DNA of 6,646 nucleotides from a bacterium (GCA_021828445.1 JAJZJD010000058.1:1-6646), one strand, 5' to 3'; shown: positions 1 through 6,108, counted from the stretch's first letter. Notes: generated by a model from the sequence alone, not told the origin. Numbers and translations are program-made.

Positions 1-112
1 CGCCGCAACAAAAATCCACGCCGTATTTTTTAAATACCCCGATTTTTTCCGGATTTTCCGAAGCAATTTCGCCTACGCTCTTTAGCAGTAAAACATCCTC
101 GCCGGTTTTCAT
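1..112 (-). CDS. Iron-sulfur cluster repair protein, N-terminal ScdA_N (DUF542) domain, partial
   Basis: The first 37 codons of a minus-strand gene are present; the rest lies beyond base 1. They read MKTGEDVLLLKSVGEIASEN and then PEKIGVFKKYGVDFCCG. This is the ScdA_N signature: a 'VGEIA..NP....VF.KYG.DFCCG' helix-loop ending in a conserved Cys-Cys-Gly. Family knowledge: this domain sits at the N-terminus of RIC proteins (YtfE, ScdA, DnrN), di-iron proteins that restore [4Fe-4S] clusters damaged by nitric oxide or oxidants. It also occurs alone or with other domains. The ATG at 112-110 is supported by AAGGAG at 126-121, eight bases upstream. The gene is divergent from the sensor cluster and shares its intergenic region. 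The di-iron hemerythrin-like domain is not visible, so full RIC identity is inferred; a stand-alone DUF542 protein is the alternative. Confidence 0.8.
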   Translation of the reverse strand, partial: MKTGEDVLLLKSVGEIASENPEKIGVFKKYGVDFCCG

Positions 113-298
113 TTTTATCTCTCCTTGAATTTTATATTTCCATTATATATTTTTAGCTATGTGATTTTATTATCCATAATTTTGAACTTTTAATATATGA
201 TTTTTGTCACATTAATATAATAATTTTATAAAGCGGAAAATTAAATTATGCTCCTTTACCATTATCTATTTGTTTTAAAAATATGTTAAAATATCGTT
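113..298. promoter_or_regulatory. Divergent promoter region between the repair gene and the sensor cluster
   Basis: This is a 186-base, very AT-rich spacer with start codons facing outwards on both sides, so it must carry promoters for both directions or lie downstream of none. On the minus strand a perfect TATAAT lies at 147-142, about 30 bases upstream of the repair-gene ATG, but no convincing -35 is seen 16-18 bases before it. The minus-strand ribosome site AAGGAG is at 126-121. The plus-strand extended -10 is listed separately. No riboswitch, tRNA or strong hairpin is seen. Confidence 0.5.
284..292 (+). promoter_or_regulatory. Extended -10 promoter element (TGTTAAAAT)
   Basis: TG at 284-285, one base, then TAAAAT at 287-292 matches the bacterial extended -10 consensus (TGnTATAAT) at all but one position. 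Extended -10 promoters need little or no -35, and none is clear here. The element ends six bases before the ATG at 299, so transcription would begin at or within a base or two of that start codon. In AT-rich DNA such matches also arise by chance. Confidence 0.4.
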
Positions 299-1234
299 AT
301 GAAAAGAAAAACGATATTTCATATCGTACTTGCGGTTATTATTATTTTTGCGTTTATTTTTGCAATCTATTTTATACATAAAAATAATTCCGCAAAAGAT
401 GCAATAAATCTTAATAAGCTGTCTCCTGTCAGCGAGATAAATAAGCGGGCTTTGAGTTTGCGGACGCGGGCAAAACCATCCGAAGCGCCTCAAACTTTTA
501 ATCTTGCAATAGCTTCTATGATGTCGCCCGTAGCAAATATTGAAGCATATAAGCCCTTTGCAAGGTATATCGGCCGGGCGCTTCATATGCCAGTTAAGAT
601 TATCCAGAAGCGGACATATTTGGCGGTTAATAACCTGCTTATAAAAAATAAAATAGATTTAGCTTTTATATGTACAGGAGCATACGTTTACGGGGGATTA
701 AAAAACAAAGTCAAAATAATCGCCGTTCCGGTTATAGACGGAAGAAAGACCTATCAGGCATATATAATTGCTCATAAACCTTCAAATGTTGAATCTATTG
801 AGGATTTGAAGGGAAAAATATTCGCATTTACCGAACCTCTTTCTAATACCGGTTATGAATACCCAGTTGGATTTTTTAAAGAAAACGGCATAAACCCTAA
901 GACCTATTTTAAAAGAGTAATATTCACTTATAATCATACGGATTCCATTAAAGCTGTTGCGTCCGGCATCGCCGACGGAGCATCGGTCGATTCCATAGTT
1001 TACTCTTACACGTTTGAAAAATATAAAAGCGTCCGGCTTCACACCAAAATTATTTTGAAATCGCCTCTGTTTCCCATCCCTCCTATAGTTATGCCAGACG
1101 GTGTTAATAAAGTATTAAGGACTAAAGTTGAAAAAATTCTTTTAGGCATGTCGAAAAATCCGAAAGGCAGACTAATTTTAAAAAAACTCAATATAAACGG
1201 TTTTGCCGCGCCGGATATAAGCAGATATAAATAA
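299..1234 (+). CDS. Membrane-tethered PhnD-family substrate-binding protein (sensory)
   Basis: The protein has 311 residues. Residues 1-4 (MKRK) and a hydrophobic stretch at about 6-26 form a signal anchor. No clear AxA cleavage site or lipobox Cys follows, so the protein is probably tethered to the outer face of the cytoplasmic membrane. Residues about 67-300 match the phosphate/phosphonate-type binding fold (PhnD, PF12974): 'FNLAIASMMSPVANIEAYKP' at 67-86, 'IDLAFICTGAYVYGG' at 119-133, 'IEDLKGKIFAFTEPLSNTGY' at 167-186 with Tyr188-Pro189, and 'VASGIADGASVDS' at 220-232. The start at 299 is the only in-frame option with the N-terminal anchor, yet no Shine-Dalgarno precedes it. No ABC permease or ATPase gene is in the window, and a sensor kinase begins two bases after its stop. 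I therefore infer a ligand-sensing role like the PhnD-type domain fused in TtrS, or the separate AioX/ArrX proteins of arsenic-responsive systems. The ligand is unknown. Confidence 0.85.
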   Translation: MKRKTIFHIVLAVIIIFAFIFAIYFIHKNNSAKDAINLNKLSPVSEINKRALSLRTRAKPSEAPQTFNLAIASMMSPVANIEAYKPFARYIGRALHMPVKIIQKRTYLAVNNLLIKNKIDLAFICTGAYVYGGLKNKVKIIAVPVIDGRKTYQAYIIAHKPSNVESIEDLKGKIFAFTEPLSNTGYEYPVGFFKENGINPKTYFKRVIFTYNHTDSIKAVASGIADGASVDSIVYSYTFEKYKSVRLHTKIILKSPLFPIPPIVMPDGVNKVLRTKVEKILLGMSKNPKGRLILKKLNINGFAAPDISRYK

Positions 1235-1236
1235 AT

Positions 1237-2670
1237 ATGAGATTTTCTTTATTGTCCGCAGTTGTTTTGATTTTAAAAAAATTTTATAACATTTCTTTAA
1301 GGATAAAAGTTATAGGTCTTGTCATATTTGCGACGCTGTTACTAGGACTGCCCGTTATATATTTTGTAAATAAAGATTTTTCTCGTCAAAATAACATGCA
1401 GTTAAAATTAATGAGCTTAGCAATAGGCAAACAATTATCGTCACAGTCGGTAAATTATATTTTAGAAGACAATATTTATGCATTGGATAAGTTATTAAAA
1501 AGTTCTATTAAAAGCGACCCCGACGTAGTTTACGCATTTATCGAAAATAAAAAAGGCGAGATTATCGCTTCGACTTTTAACGGCGGATTTCCCTCAGGTT
1601 TATTGAAAGTTAAGCATTTTAATATTAAAAAGTTGTCCACTGTAAGTATTGAAACAAACGAAGGTTTAGTATATGATACCGCCGTGCCGATATTAGGCGG
1701 GCGGTTAGGCACGATAAGAGTCGGAATTTCAAATAAAAGGTCGAGCTTGCTCCTTTATTCGCTCATAAGGTCTATAATTATAGTTATGATATTTGCCGCA
1801 GTTTTAGCCGTTATACTTTCAAGTTCTATCGCATGGTGGGTTATGACGCCGATAGTAAAACTGTCTGAAGCTTTTAAAAAAGTCAAAAGCGGCAGTTACG
1901 ACGTAAAGATCGATATCAAAAGAGACGATGAAATAGGAATGCTCGCTAGAGATTTTAATAAAATGGCGTTAAGCTTAAAAAAGGCTGACGAAGAAAGGAT
2001 AGAAAACGATAATTTAAGGAAAAATTTTATTAATAATGTTATAAAAGCTCAGGAAGAAGAAAGAAAAAGGATAGCAAAAGACCTGCATGACCAGTTTGCC
2101 CAAATGCTTGCATATATAAAAATAAGAATAGGCCTCCTTAAAAATCTTAATAATATTGAAGAAGCAAAAGAAAGCATCGCTCAAATCGGTGAAGAGCTTA
2201 CGAACGCCTTAGACTCAGTGAGAAATATCGCAAAAAGCCTTATGCCAGGGATACTTGAAGAAATGGGTCTGGTATGCGCTGTTACCAGCTATATAGACGA
2301 TATAAATAAAAAAAGTCATAACTTTAAAACGGATTTTTTTCCGGACGAAAATATTAAAGATAAAAGATTTGACCAGAATATAGAAATTAACGTTTACAGA
2401 ATAATCCAGGAGGCTCTATCTAACGTTATACTGCACTCTCAGGCAAATTATGTTAAAATAATTTTAATGACTATTGAAGGTGAAGGGAAAATAGATTGTT
2501 CAATAGAAGATAATGGGACAGGTTTTAATTATGAGTCTATCAGCAAAGAGAGCCTCGGGATATTCGGCATGATAGAAAGAGCAAAACTTCTCGGCGGAGA
2601 TTTAAAAATTAAATCCCAAACAGGCCGCGGAACCGAGATAAATTTTTATGTGCCGGTTGAATTAAAATAA
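1237..2670 (+). CDS. Sensor histidine kinase, Cache-like/HAMP/HisKA_3 (NarX/DesK type)
   Basis: The protein has 477 residues. Transmembrane helix 1 lies at about 23-44, followed by a periplasmic domain of about 130 residues. That domain contains 'YAFIENKKGEIIASTFNGGF' (99-118) and 'VYDTAVPILGGRLGTIRVGI' (145-164), a single-Cache-like PAS fold. Transmembrane helix 2 (about 173-201) leads into HAMP (about 202-252), a short coiled coil, and a HisKA_3 dimerisation helix with 'RIAKDLHDQFAQML'. His284 is the phosphoacceptor. HDxxxQ (284-289) is intact, which in this family marks both kinase and phosphatase activity. The ATPase domain shows the N box (QEALSN, Asn396), 'DNGTGF' (425-430) and 'GIFGMIERAKLLGG' (441-454). 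All catalytic boxes are intact. Two bases separate it from the upstream stop and no ribosome site is seen, so translational coupling to the binding protein is likely. The cognate regulator is downstream, beyond a palindromic spacer. Confidence 0.9.
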   Translation: MRFSLLSAVVLILKKFYNISLRIKVIGLVIFATLLLGLPVIYFVNKDFSRQNNMQLKLMSLAIGKQLSSQSVNYILEDNIYALDKLLKSSIKSDPDVVYAFIENKKGEIIASTFNGGFPSGLLKVKHFNIKKLSTVSIETNEGLVYDTAVPILGGRLGTIRVGISNKRSSLLLYSLIRSIIIVMIFAAVLAVILSSSIAWWVMTPIVKLSEAFKKVKSGSYDVKIDIKRDDEIGMLARDFNKMALSLKKADEERIENDNLRKNFINNVIKAQEEERKRIAKDLHDQFAQMLAYIKIRIGLLKNLNNIEEAKESIAQIGEELTNALDSVRNIAKSLMPGILEEMGLVCAVTSYIDDINKKSHNFKTDFFPDENIKDKRFDQNIEINVYRIIQEALSNVILHSQANYVKIILMTIEGEGKIDCSIEDNGTGFNYESISKESLGIFGMIERAKLLGGDLKIKSQTGRGTEINFYVPVELK

Positions 2671-2683
2671 TTTCAAATTTGTG

Positions 2684-2712
2684 ATGGTGCCTGAATTGAA
2701 TTCCTGCACCAT
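2684..2712. repeat. Short dyad downstream of the kinase gene
   Basis: ATGGTGC (2684-2690) is the exact inverse of GCACCAT (2706-2712). The 15-base loop itself contains a smaller inverted pair (GAA/TTC), so the whole can fold as one imperfect hairpin. It starts 14 bases after the kinase stop codon and carries the same GGTGC/GCACC core as the next palindrome. No T-run follows, so it is not a typical terminator. Confidence 0.6.
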
Positions 2713-2719
2713 ATTAAGA

Positions 2720-2766
2720 GGAAAAGGTGCAGATTTTATTTTTCTCATATCCATGACACCTTTTCC
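2720..2766. repeat. Palindromic repeat copy A, between kinase and regulator genes
   Basis: GGAAAAGGTG (2720-2729) is a perfect 10-base inverse of CACCTTTTCC (2757-2766), with a 27-base loop. Just inside the left arm is CAGATTTTATTTT (2730-2742). The same 13 bases occur, preceded by the same kind of AAAAGGTG arm, on the minus strand of the larger palindrome after the regulator gene. The two are therefore copies of one repeat family. The regulator's ribosome site (GAGGAG, 2771-2776) begins four bases after the right arm, so the folded RNA would sit directly against it. Confidence 0.7.
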
Positions 2767-2770
2767 GAAT

Positions 2771-2776
2771 GAGGAG
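2771..2776 (+). promoter_or_regulatory. Ribosome binding site that fixes a TTG start
   Basis: GAGGAG lies eight bases upstream of TTG at 2785-2787. The residues that follow (ISIVLIDDH) are the canonical first beta strand and acidic pair of a receiver domain, so the TTG is the true start. The nearby ATG at 2769 is out of frame. Confidence 0.8.
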
Positions 2777-2784
2777 AAAGAATC

Positions 2785-3459
2785 TTGATAAGCATAGTTT
2801 TAATAGACGATCATTTTCTTATGGTTTCCGGTTTGAAAATGATAATAGCCGGACATAACGATATGCAGGTAGCAGGAACCGCAAACGATGCCATGTCGGC
2901 AATGGGAATCGTTAAGGAGAAAAAACCGGACGTTATAGTCTTAGACATTTCCCTTCCCAAAACTAACGGACTTGATTTAATAATCGTACTTAAAGAAATT
3001 TCTCCAGATTCCAAGATACTGATTTTAACTATGTATGAAGACAGGCAGTATGTACAAAAGGCTATTGACAACGGTGCGTTAGGCTATCTGCCGAAAAAAG
3101 CCGTAGAAAGCGACCTTATATACGCGATTAAGACCGTTGCCGAAGGAGAGTTGTATATACATTCTTCGTTGATTAAAGATTTAATCGGCAGGGATAAAAA
3201 TAAAAACGAAGGCGGCGACTCTGCCGGAAACCAGAATGCTTTGTTGGATTTATGGCATAATTTAAGCGACAGAGAACAGGAGGTGCTTATAATGGTAGCG
3301 GAAGGTTTTTCAAACAAAGAAATTGGGCAAAAACTTTTTATTAACGATAAAACCGTTGCTACGCACCGCCTAAGGGGAATGGAAAAATTAGGCTACATAA
3401 GCAAATCGGAACTCGTGGATATTGTTTTCTTCAAACTGAAACTGATAAATAAATCGTAA
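2785..3459 (+). CDS. NarL/FixJ-family response regulator
   Basis: The protein has 224 residues, the usual length for the family. The receiver domain (about 2-118) has the acidic pair Asp8/Asp9, phosphoacceptor Asp54 in 'VIVLDISLP', Thr82 and Lys104 in 'GYLPKKA'. All are intact. A linker of about 35 residues leads to a LuxR/GerE helix-turn-helix (about 158-215): 'LSDREQEVLIMVAEGFSNKE' followed by 'KTVATHRLRGMEKLG', the recognition segment. Translation starts at TTG with a good ribosome site. It is the evident partner of the upstream HisKA_3 kinase, since NarX/DesK-type kinases pair with NarL-type regulators. By position it should control the B-C-A operon that begins 255 bases downstream, as TtrR does for ttrBCA. 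An unusual feature is that its gene is bracketed by two copies of a palindromic repeat. Confidence 0.92.
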   Translation: MISIVLIDDHFLMVSGLKMIIAGHNDMQVAGTANDAMSAMGIVKEKKPDVIVLDISLPKTNGLDLIIVLKEISPDSKILILTMYEDRQYVQKAIDNGALGYLPKKAVESDLIYAIKTVAEGELYIHSSLIKDLIGRDKNKNEGGDSAGNQNALLDLWHNLSDREQEVLIMVAEGFSNKEIGQKLFINDKTVATHRLRGMEKLGYISKSELVDIVFFKLKLINKS

Positions 3460-3461
3460 CG

Positions 3462-3549
3462 GAAAAAGGTGTCAGATTAATTTTCCGCAAATAAATTTTA
3501 TATTAATCGACTGTTACGTAAGCGGAAAATAAAATCTGACACCTTTTTC
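3462..3549. repeat. Long palindromic repeat copy B after the regulator gene, possible terminator
   Basis: The left arm (3462-3488) and right arm (3522-3549) form a long inverted repeat. Its outer 17 bases GAAAAAGGTGTCAGATT (3462-3478) pair perfectly with 3533-3549. After a one-base length difference the inner TTTTCCGC/GCGGAAAA also pairs. The central loop is 33 bases. The outer stem has the A-run/GC stem/T-run shape of a bidirectional terminator, and it begins two bases after the regulator's stop codon. The minus-strand reading of the right arm matches copy A through CAGATTTTATTTT. Such structures resemble REP/BIME elements or a small MITE. No transposase gene and no clear target duplication are visible here. 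Confidence 0.8.
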
Positions 3550-3606
3550 ATGAATATCTTTCCCGTATTATAATATTTTTTCTTCAATTTATTTCATATT
3601 TTTTCC

Positions 3607-3626
3607 TACAAAAATCCTACTTTGTA
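3607..3626. promoter_or_regulatory. Candidate regulator dyad 1
   Basis: TACAAA (3607-3612) and TTTGTA (3621-3626) form a perfect six-base inverted repeat with an eight-base gap, 108 bases upstream of the ferredoxin-subunit ATG to its left edge. Its TAC/GTA ends match those of the second dyad, centred 41 bases downstream, about four helical turns. NarL-type regulators bind as dimers to inverted heptamers, so this is a plausible site, but AT-rich DNA makes chance dyads common. Confidence 0.3.
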
Positions 3627-3645
3627 TTATTTCATTCAGTCTATT

Positions 3646-3669
3646 TACATGATATTAATATATTATGTA
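3646..3669. promoter_or_regulatory. Candidate regulator dyad 2 upstream of the B-C-A operon
   Basis: TACATGATAT (3646-3655), four bases, then ATATTATGTA (3660-3669) is an inverted repeat with one mismatch in ten. It lies 45 bases before the ATG of the ferredoxin subunit, within the only promoter region for the B-C-A genes. A possible sigma-70 pair overlaps it (TTTACA at 3644-3649 and TAATTT at 3668-3673, 18-base gap) but is weak. Operator function for the upstream response regulator is inference. Confidence 0.4.
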
Positions 3670-3714
3670 ATTTGTTAATCACGATAATTTTAATATAAAG
3701 GAGGGGATAGGTTA

Positions 3715-4851
3715 ATGAAAGAAGATAATATTTCTGAGAATCAAGACCCAAAATTTAAAGAAAATGAGAATGAAAAAGAGCTAAAAGAAAGCACCTCAAA
3801 AAGAAAATTCATTAAAATGCTCGGGTTAGGAGGATTGGCAGCGGCGGTCGGCGGAGCGGCAGGGCTGTCGAAAGTAAGCAAAGCTGTTGCGGCGCCTTTA
3901 AAAAAGGGAAACGGTAAAAAAAGCGGACATAATACTCCGGAAAAAGGGACGGGGGTGCCGACCGGCGCTTTAAAAAATCACAGATGGATGGGATGGATGA
4001 ATCCGTCGCAGGACGTAAAAGACGGATGGAACGAATGGATGAGGACGATAGAAAATCCCCATAATCTTCCTATTTGGCACGACAATTTCTGGAGGATTAA
4101 AAAATCAAAGCCTAAACATCACTGGGCAATTGTAATGGATTTAAGGAAATGCGTGGGATGCCAGGCATGCGTAGTAGCCTGCAAGAGCGAAAATAACGTT
4201 CCTCTCGGCGTTTTCAGGACGGTGGTTCAGGTAATGGAAACAGGACATATGGTACCAGATCCTTCGGGCGACGTCGTCACCGATGGAGGCCGTTATACCG
4301 CTAACGTAAAAAGATTCAGCCTACCGAGAATGTGCAATCACTGCGATCATCCGCCTTGTGTAGAAGTATGTCCTGTCAAGGCTACGTTTAAAAGGCAGGA
4401 CGGAGTCGTTCTTATAGATTATAACATATGTATAGGTTGTCTGACATGCGTTCAAGCTTGTCCTTACGATATGAGATTTGCAAATCCCGTTCAACATACC
4501 GCCGATAAATGTACGTTTTGCGTTCATAGGATAGACAGGGGTCTTATGCCCGCATGCGTAACTTCATGCGTCGGCAGGGCAAGAAAATTCGGGGATTTAA
4601 AAGACCCGAAGAGCGAAGTATCAAGGCTTCTTGCAGAGTTTCCTACCGCTAAACTTAAACCGAGCGCGGGGACGGATCCTCAGGTATTTTATATAGATTT
4701 AGAAGGCAGGCTTGTAGATCCGACTAATCCCGAAGATGTAAAAATGGTTTATACATATGCAATGGGATTGGAAACAAGTTCCTATAAAAAATTGGGCGGT
4801 AAAGCGGAACTGCCGTTTAAAGAAGAAAAAGAAAACCCATACGCCGGATAA
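3715..4851 (+). CDS. ttrB: Tetrathionate reductase-type subunit B: Tat-exported 4x[4Fe-4S] ferredoxin
   Basis: The protein has 378 residues and is the electron-transfer subunit linking the membrane quinol dehydrogenase to the molybdenum subunit. Sixteen cysteines bind four [4Fe-4S] clusters: 146/149/152/156, 207/210/215/219, 239/242/245/249 and 266/269/281/285. There are no extra cysteines. 'MDLRKCVGCQACVVACKSEN', 'LPRMCNHCDHPPCVEVCPVK' and 'HTADKCTFCVHRIDRGLMPA' closely resemble TtrB, more than generic DmsB/PsrB. A Tat signal with a Lys-Arg pair (S28-K-R-K-F-I-K34) precedes a hydrophobic stretch (35-50). A KR pair in place of RR is also known for Salmonella TtrB. The protein is over 100 residues longer than typical TtrB. 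It has a charged 27-residue lead before the Tat motif and a Trp-rich segment (91-137) before the first cluster. The start is supported by AAGGAGG (3698-3704), ten bases upstream. Substrate specificity cannot be read from this subunit. Confidence 0.85.
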   Translation: MKEDNISENQDPKFKENENEKELKESTSKRKFIKMLGLGGLAAAVGGAAGLSKVSKAVAAPLKKGNGKKSGHNTPEKGTGVPTGALKNHRWMGWMNPSQDVKDGWNEWMRTIENPHNLPIWHDNFWRIKKSKPKHHWAIVMDLRKCVGCQACVVACKSENNVPLGVFRTVVQVMETGHMVPDPSGDVVTDGGRYTANVKRFSLPRMCNHCDHPPCVEVCPVKATFKRQDGVVLIDYNICIGCLTCVQACPYDMRFANPVQHTADKCTFCVHRIDRGLMPACVTSCVGRARKFGDLKDPKSEVSRLLAEFPTAKLKPSAGTDPQVFYIDLEGRLVDPTNPEDVKMVYTYAMGLETSSYKKLGGKAELPFKEEKENPYAG

Positions 4852-4914
4852 GATTTTATTCGAGTTAATTTAGAAAGAACTAATTTTAATTTTTAAATTT
4901 TAAGGAGTATATAT

Positions 4915-6096
4915 ATGATTGCGATTAACGGTACCTACGGTACGCTGGAAAATATTTACTGGGGGCTTCCGATAGTTATTTATCCTTTTCTTTCTGGACT
5001 TCTTGCCGGTTCTTTCGTAGTCGGCGCCCTTTATCATCTTTTTCATGTAGAAAAACTTAAGCCTATATCGAAGCTTGCCCTTATATCAAGTTTCGCTATG
5101 CTTCTTTTGGCGGCGGTGGCTCCGCTTGCCGATGCTCTTCAACCGTCGAGGGCAATATGGGAATTATATTTTAGAGATCATTTCCCTTATTCTCCGCTCG
5201 GAATGTTTATAATAATATGGACTATATTTGCCGTAACGTTTCTTTTCGAACTGTATTTTCTATTTAGGACGGATAATATTAAAAGAGCGGCTACCGATAA
5301 CGGATTGCGCGGCAAAGTATCAAAGTTTTTAACCTTTGGAAGTACGGATACATCTGAAAGCGCAGTAAAAAGGGATCACAAAGCTTTGTGGATTATATCT
5401 ATTCTTGGCATTATACTGTCCGTATTGTTCCACGGTTACGTCGGATTTTTATTCGGCGCTATAAAAGCCAGGGCGCTATGGTCCGACCCGATAATTCCGC
5501 CGATGTTCATATCTTCAGCGGTAGTTTCGGGTATAGCATTCGTAGGACTATTATATATAGTAGGGTTCGGTGTTTTCTCGAATAAAAATAAAATAGAAGC
5601 CGATACGCTCGACACTTTAAACCAGGCGCTTATTTATGCAATTTTTGCAGATCTTTTTTTCGACCTTATAGAATGGCTGTATTCGGTCAGGGGATATAAT
5701 TCTTATGAAGTTTATAAAGATTGGCATGCAGTTTTTTCGTGGGGTGCGCCGGGCGTTTTGACGGTTAACTATCATATAATTCAGCTATTGTTTGGGTTAA
5801 TTATTCCTGTAATTCTTTTTATAATTTCAAAAGGAATAAGAAGGTCTATTTTTTGGACATTTATTCTAGATATACTGGTGACCGTAGGCGTTTGGGCAAT
5901 GAGATTTAATGCGGTTATAGGGGGTCAGTTGCCTACTAAGATAGGTCAAGGAACTATACAGCTTAACATACCTTTTTGGAACTACGACGGATATTTGACG
6001 GGGATAGGACTTTTCGGATTAGGTATTTTTATAATATTTGTTTTCGGCTATTTTCTTGGTTGGGAACATGAACCAGAAACTTTAAATAAGCAATAA
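4915..6096 (+). CDS. ttrC: NrfD/PsrC-family membrane quinol dehydrogenase subunit (TtrC-like)
   Basis: The protein has 393 residues. Nine hydrophobic helices are seen at about 16-42, 52-74, 94-117, 157-182, 193-219, 234-257, 279-304, 310-335 and 360-382. Nine helices fits TtrC-type NrfD proteins; PsrC has eight. 'ARALWSDPIIPPMFISSAVV' (185-204) is a typical NrfD helix-entry motif, and 'YDGYLTGIGLFGLG' (357-370) opens the last helix. The family has no haem: it oxidises quinol in the membrane and passes electrons to the ferredoxin-like partner, here encoded 63 bases upstream. A polar loop of about 40 residues lies between helices 3 and 4 (118-156). AAGGAG (4902-4907) supports the start. The stop codon overlaps the ribosome site of the next gene. 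The assignment to TtrC rather than SrrC/ArrC/PsrC rests mainly on neighbours and gene order. Confidence 0.82.
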   Translation: MIAINGTYGTLENIYWGLPIVIYPFLSGLLAGSFVVGALYHLFHVEKLKPISKLALISSFAMLLLAAVAPLADALQPSRAIWELYFRDHFPYSPLGMFIIIWTIFAVTFLFELYFLFRTDNIKRAATDNGLRGKVSKFLTFGSTDTSESAVKRDHKALWIISILGIILSVLFHGYVGFLFGAIKARALWSDPIIPPMFISSAVVSGIAFVGLLYIVGFGVFSNKNKIEADTLDTLNQALIYAIFADLFFDLIEWLYSVRGYNSYEVYKDWHAVFSWGAPGVLTVNYHIIQLLFGLIIPVILFIISKGIRRSIFWTFILDILVTVGVWAMRFNAVIGGQLPTKIGQGTIQLNIPFWNYDGYLTGIGLFGLGIFIIFVFGYFLGWEHEPETLNKQ

Positions 6097-6101
6097 GGAG
6101 G
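6095..6101 (+). promoter_or_regulatory. Ribosome binding site overlapping the previous stop codon
   Basis: AAGGAGG starts inside the TAA stop of the NrfD-type gene (6094-6096) and lies seven bases before the ATG at 6109. It fixes the start and implies co-transcription and coupled translation of the membrane and catalytic subunits. Confidence 0.75.
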
Positions 6102-6108
6102 AAATATA

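Noticed and set aside
159..212. ATGTGA (159-164) and TCACAT (207-212) as a CRP/FNR-like operator
   Set aside because: The half-sites are inverse, but the 42-base gap is far too wide for a single dimer site. No FNR-type TTGAT-N4-ATCAA is present.
275..586. Minus-strand open frame opposite the binding-protein gene start
   Set aside because: It is antisense to a well-supported gene, has no recognisable domain and no ribosome site, and its composition looks like a reverse-strand artefact.
2811..3317. Minus-strand open frames opposite the response regulator
   Set aside because: They are shadow frames of an intact receiver/HTH gene, with no start signals and no family resemblance.
3455..3518. CGTAAC (3455-3460) pairing with GTTACG (3513-3518) as an alternative stem over the regulator stop codon
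   Set aside because: It is only six bases long and would form a pseudoknot with the much stronger palindrome B; chance is likely.
5388..5585. Plus-strand 65-residue frame inside the NrfD-type gene
   Set aside because: It overlaps transmembrane-coding sequence in another frame, with no ribosome site or recognisable motif.
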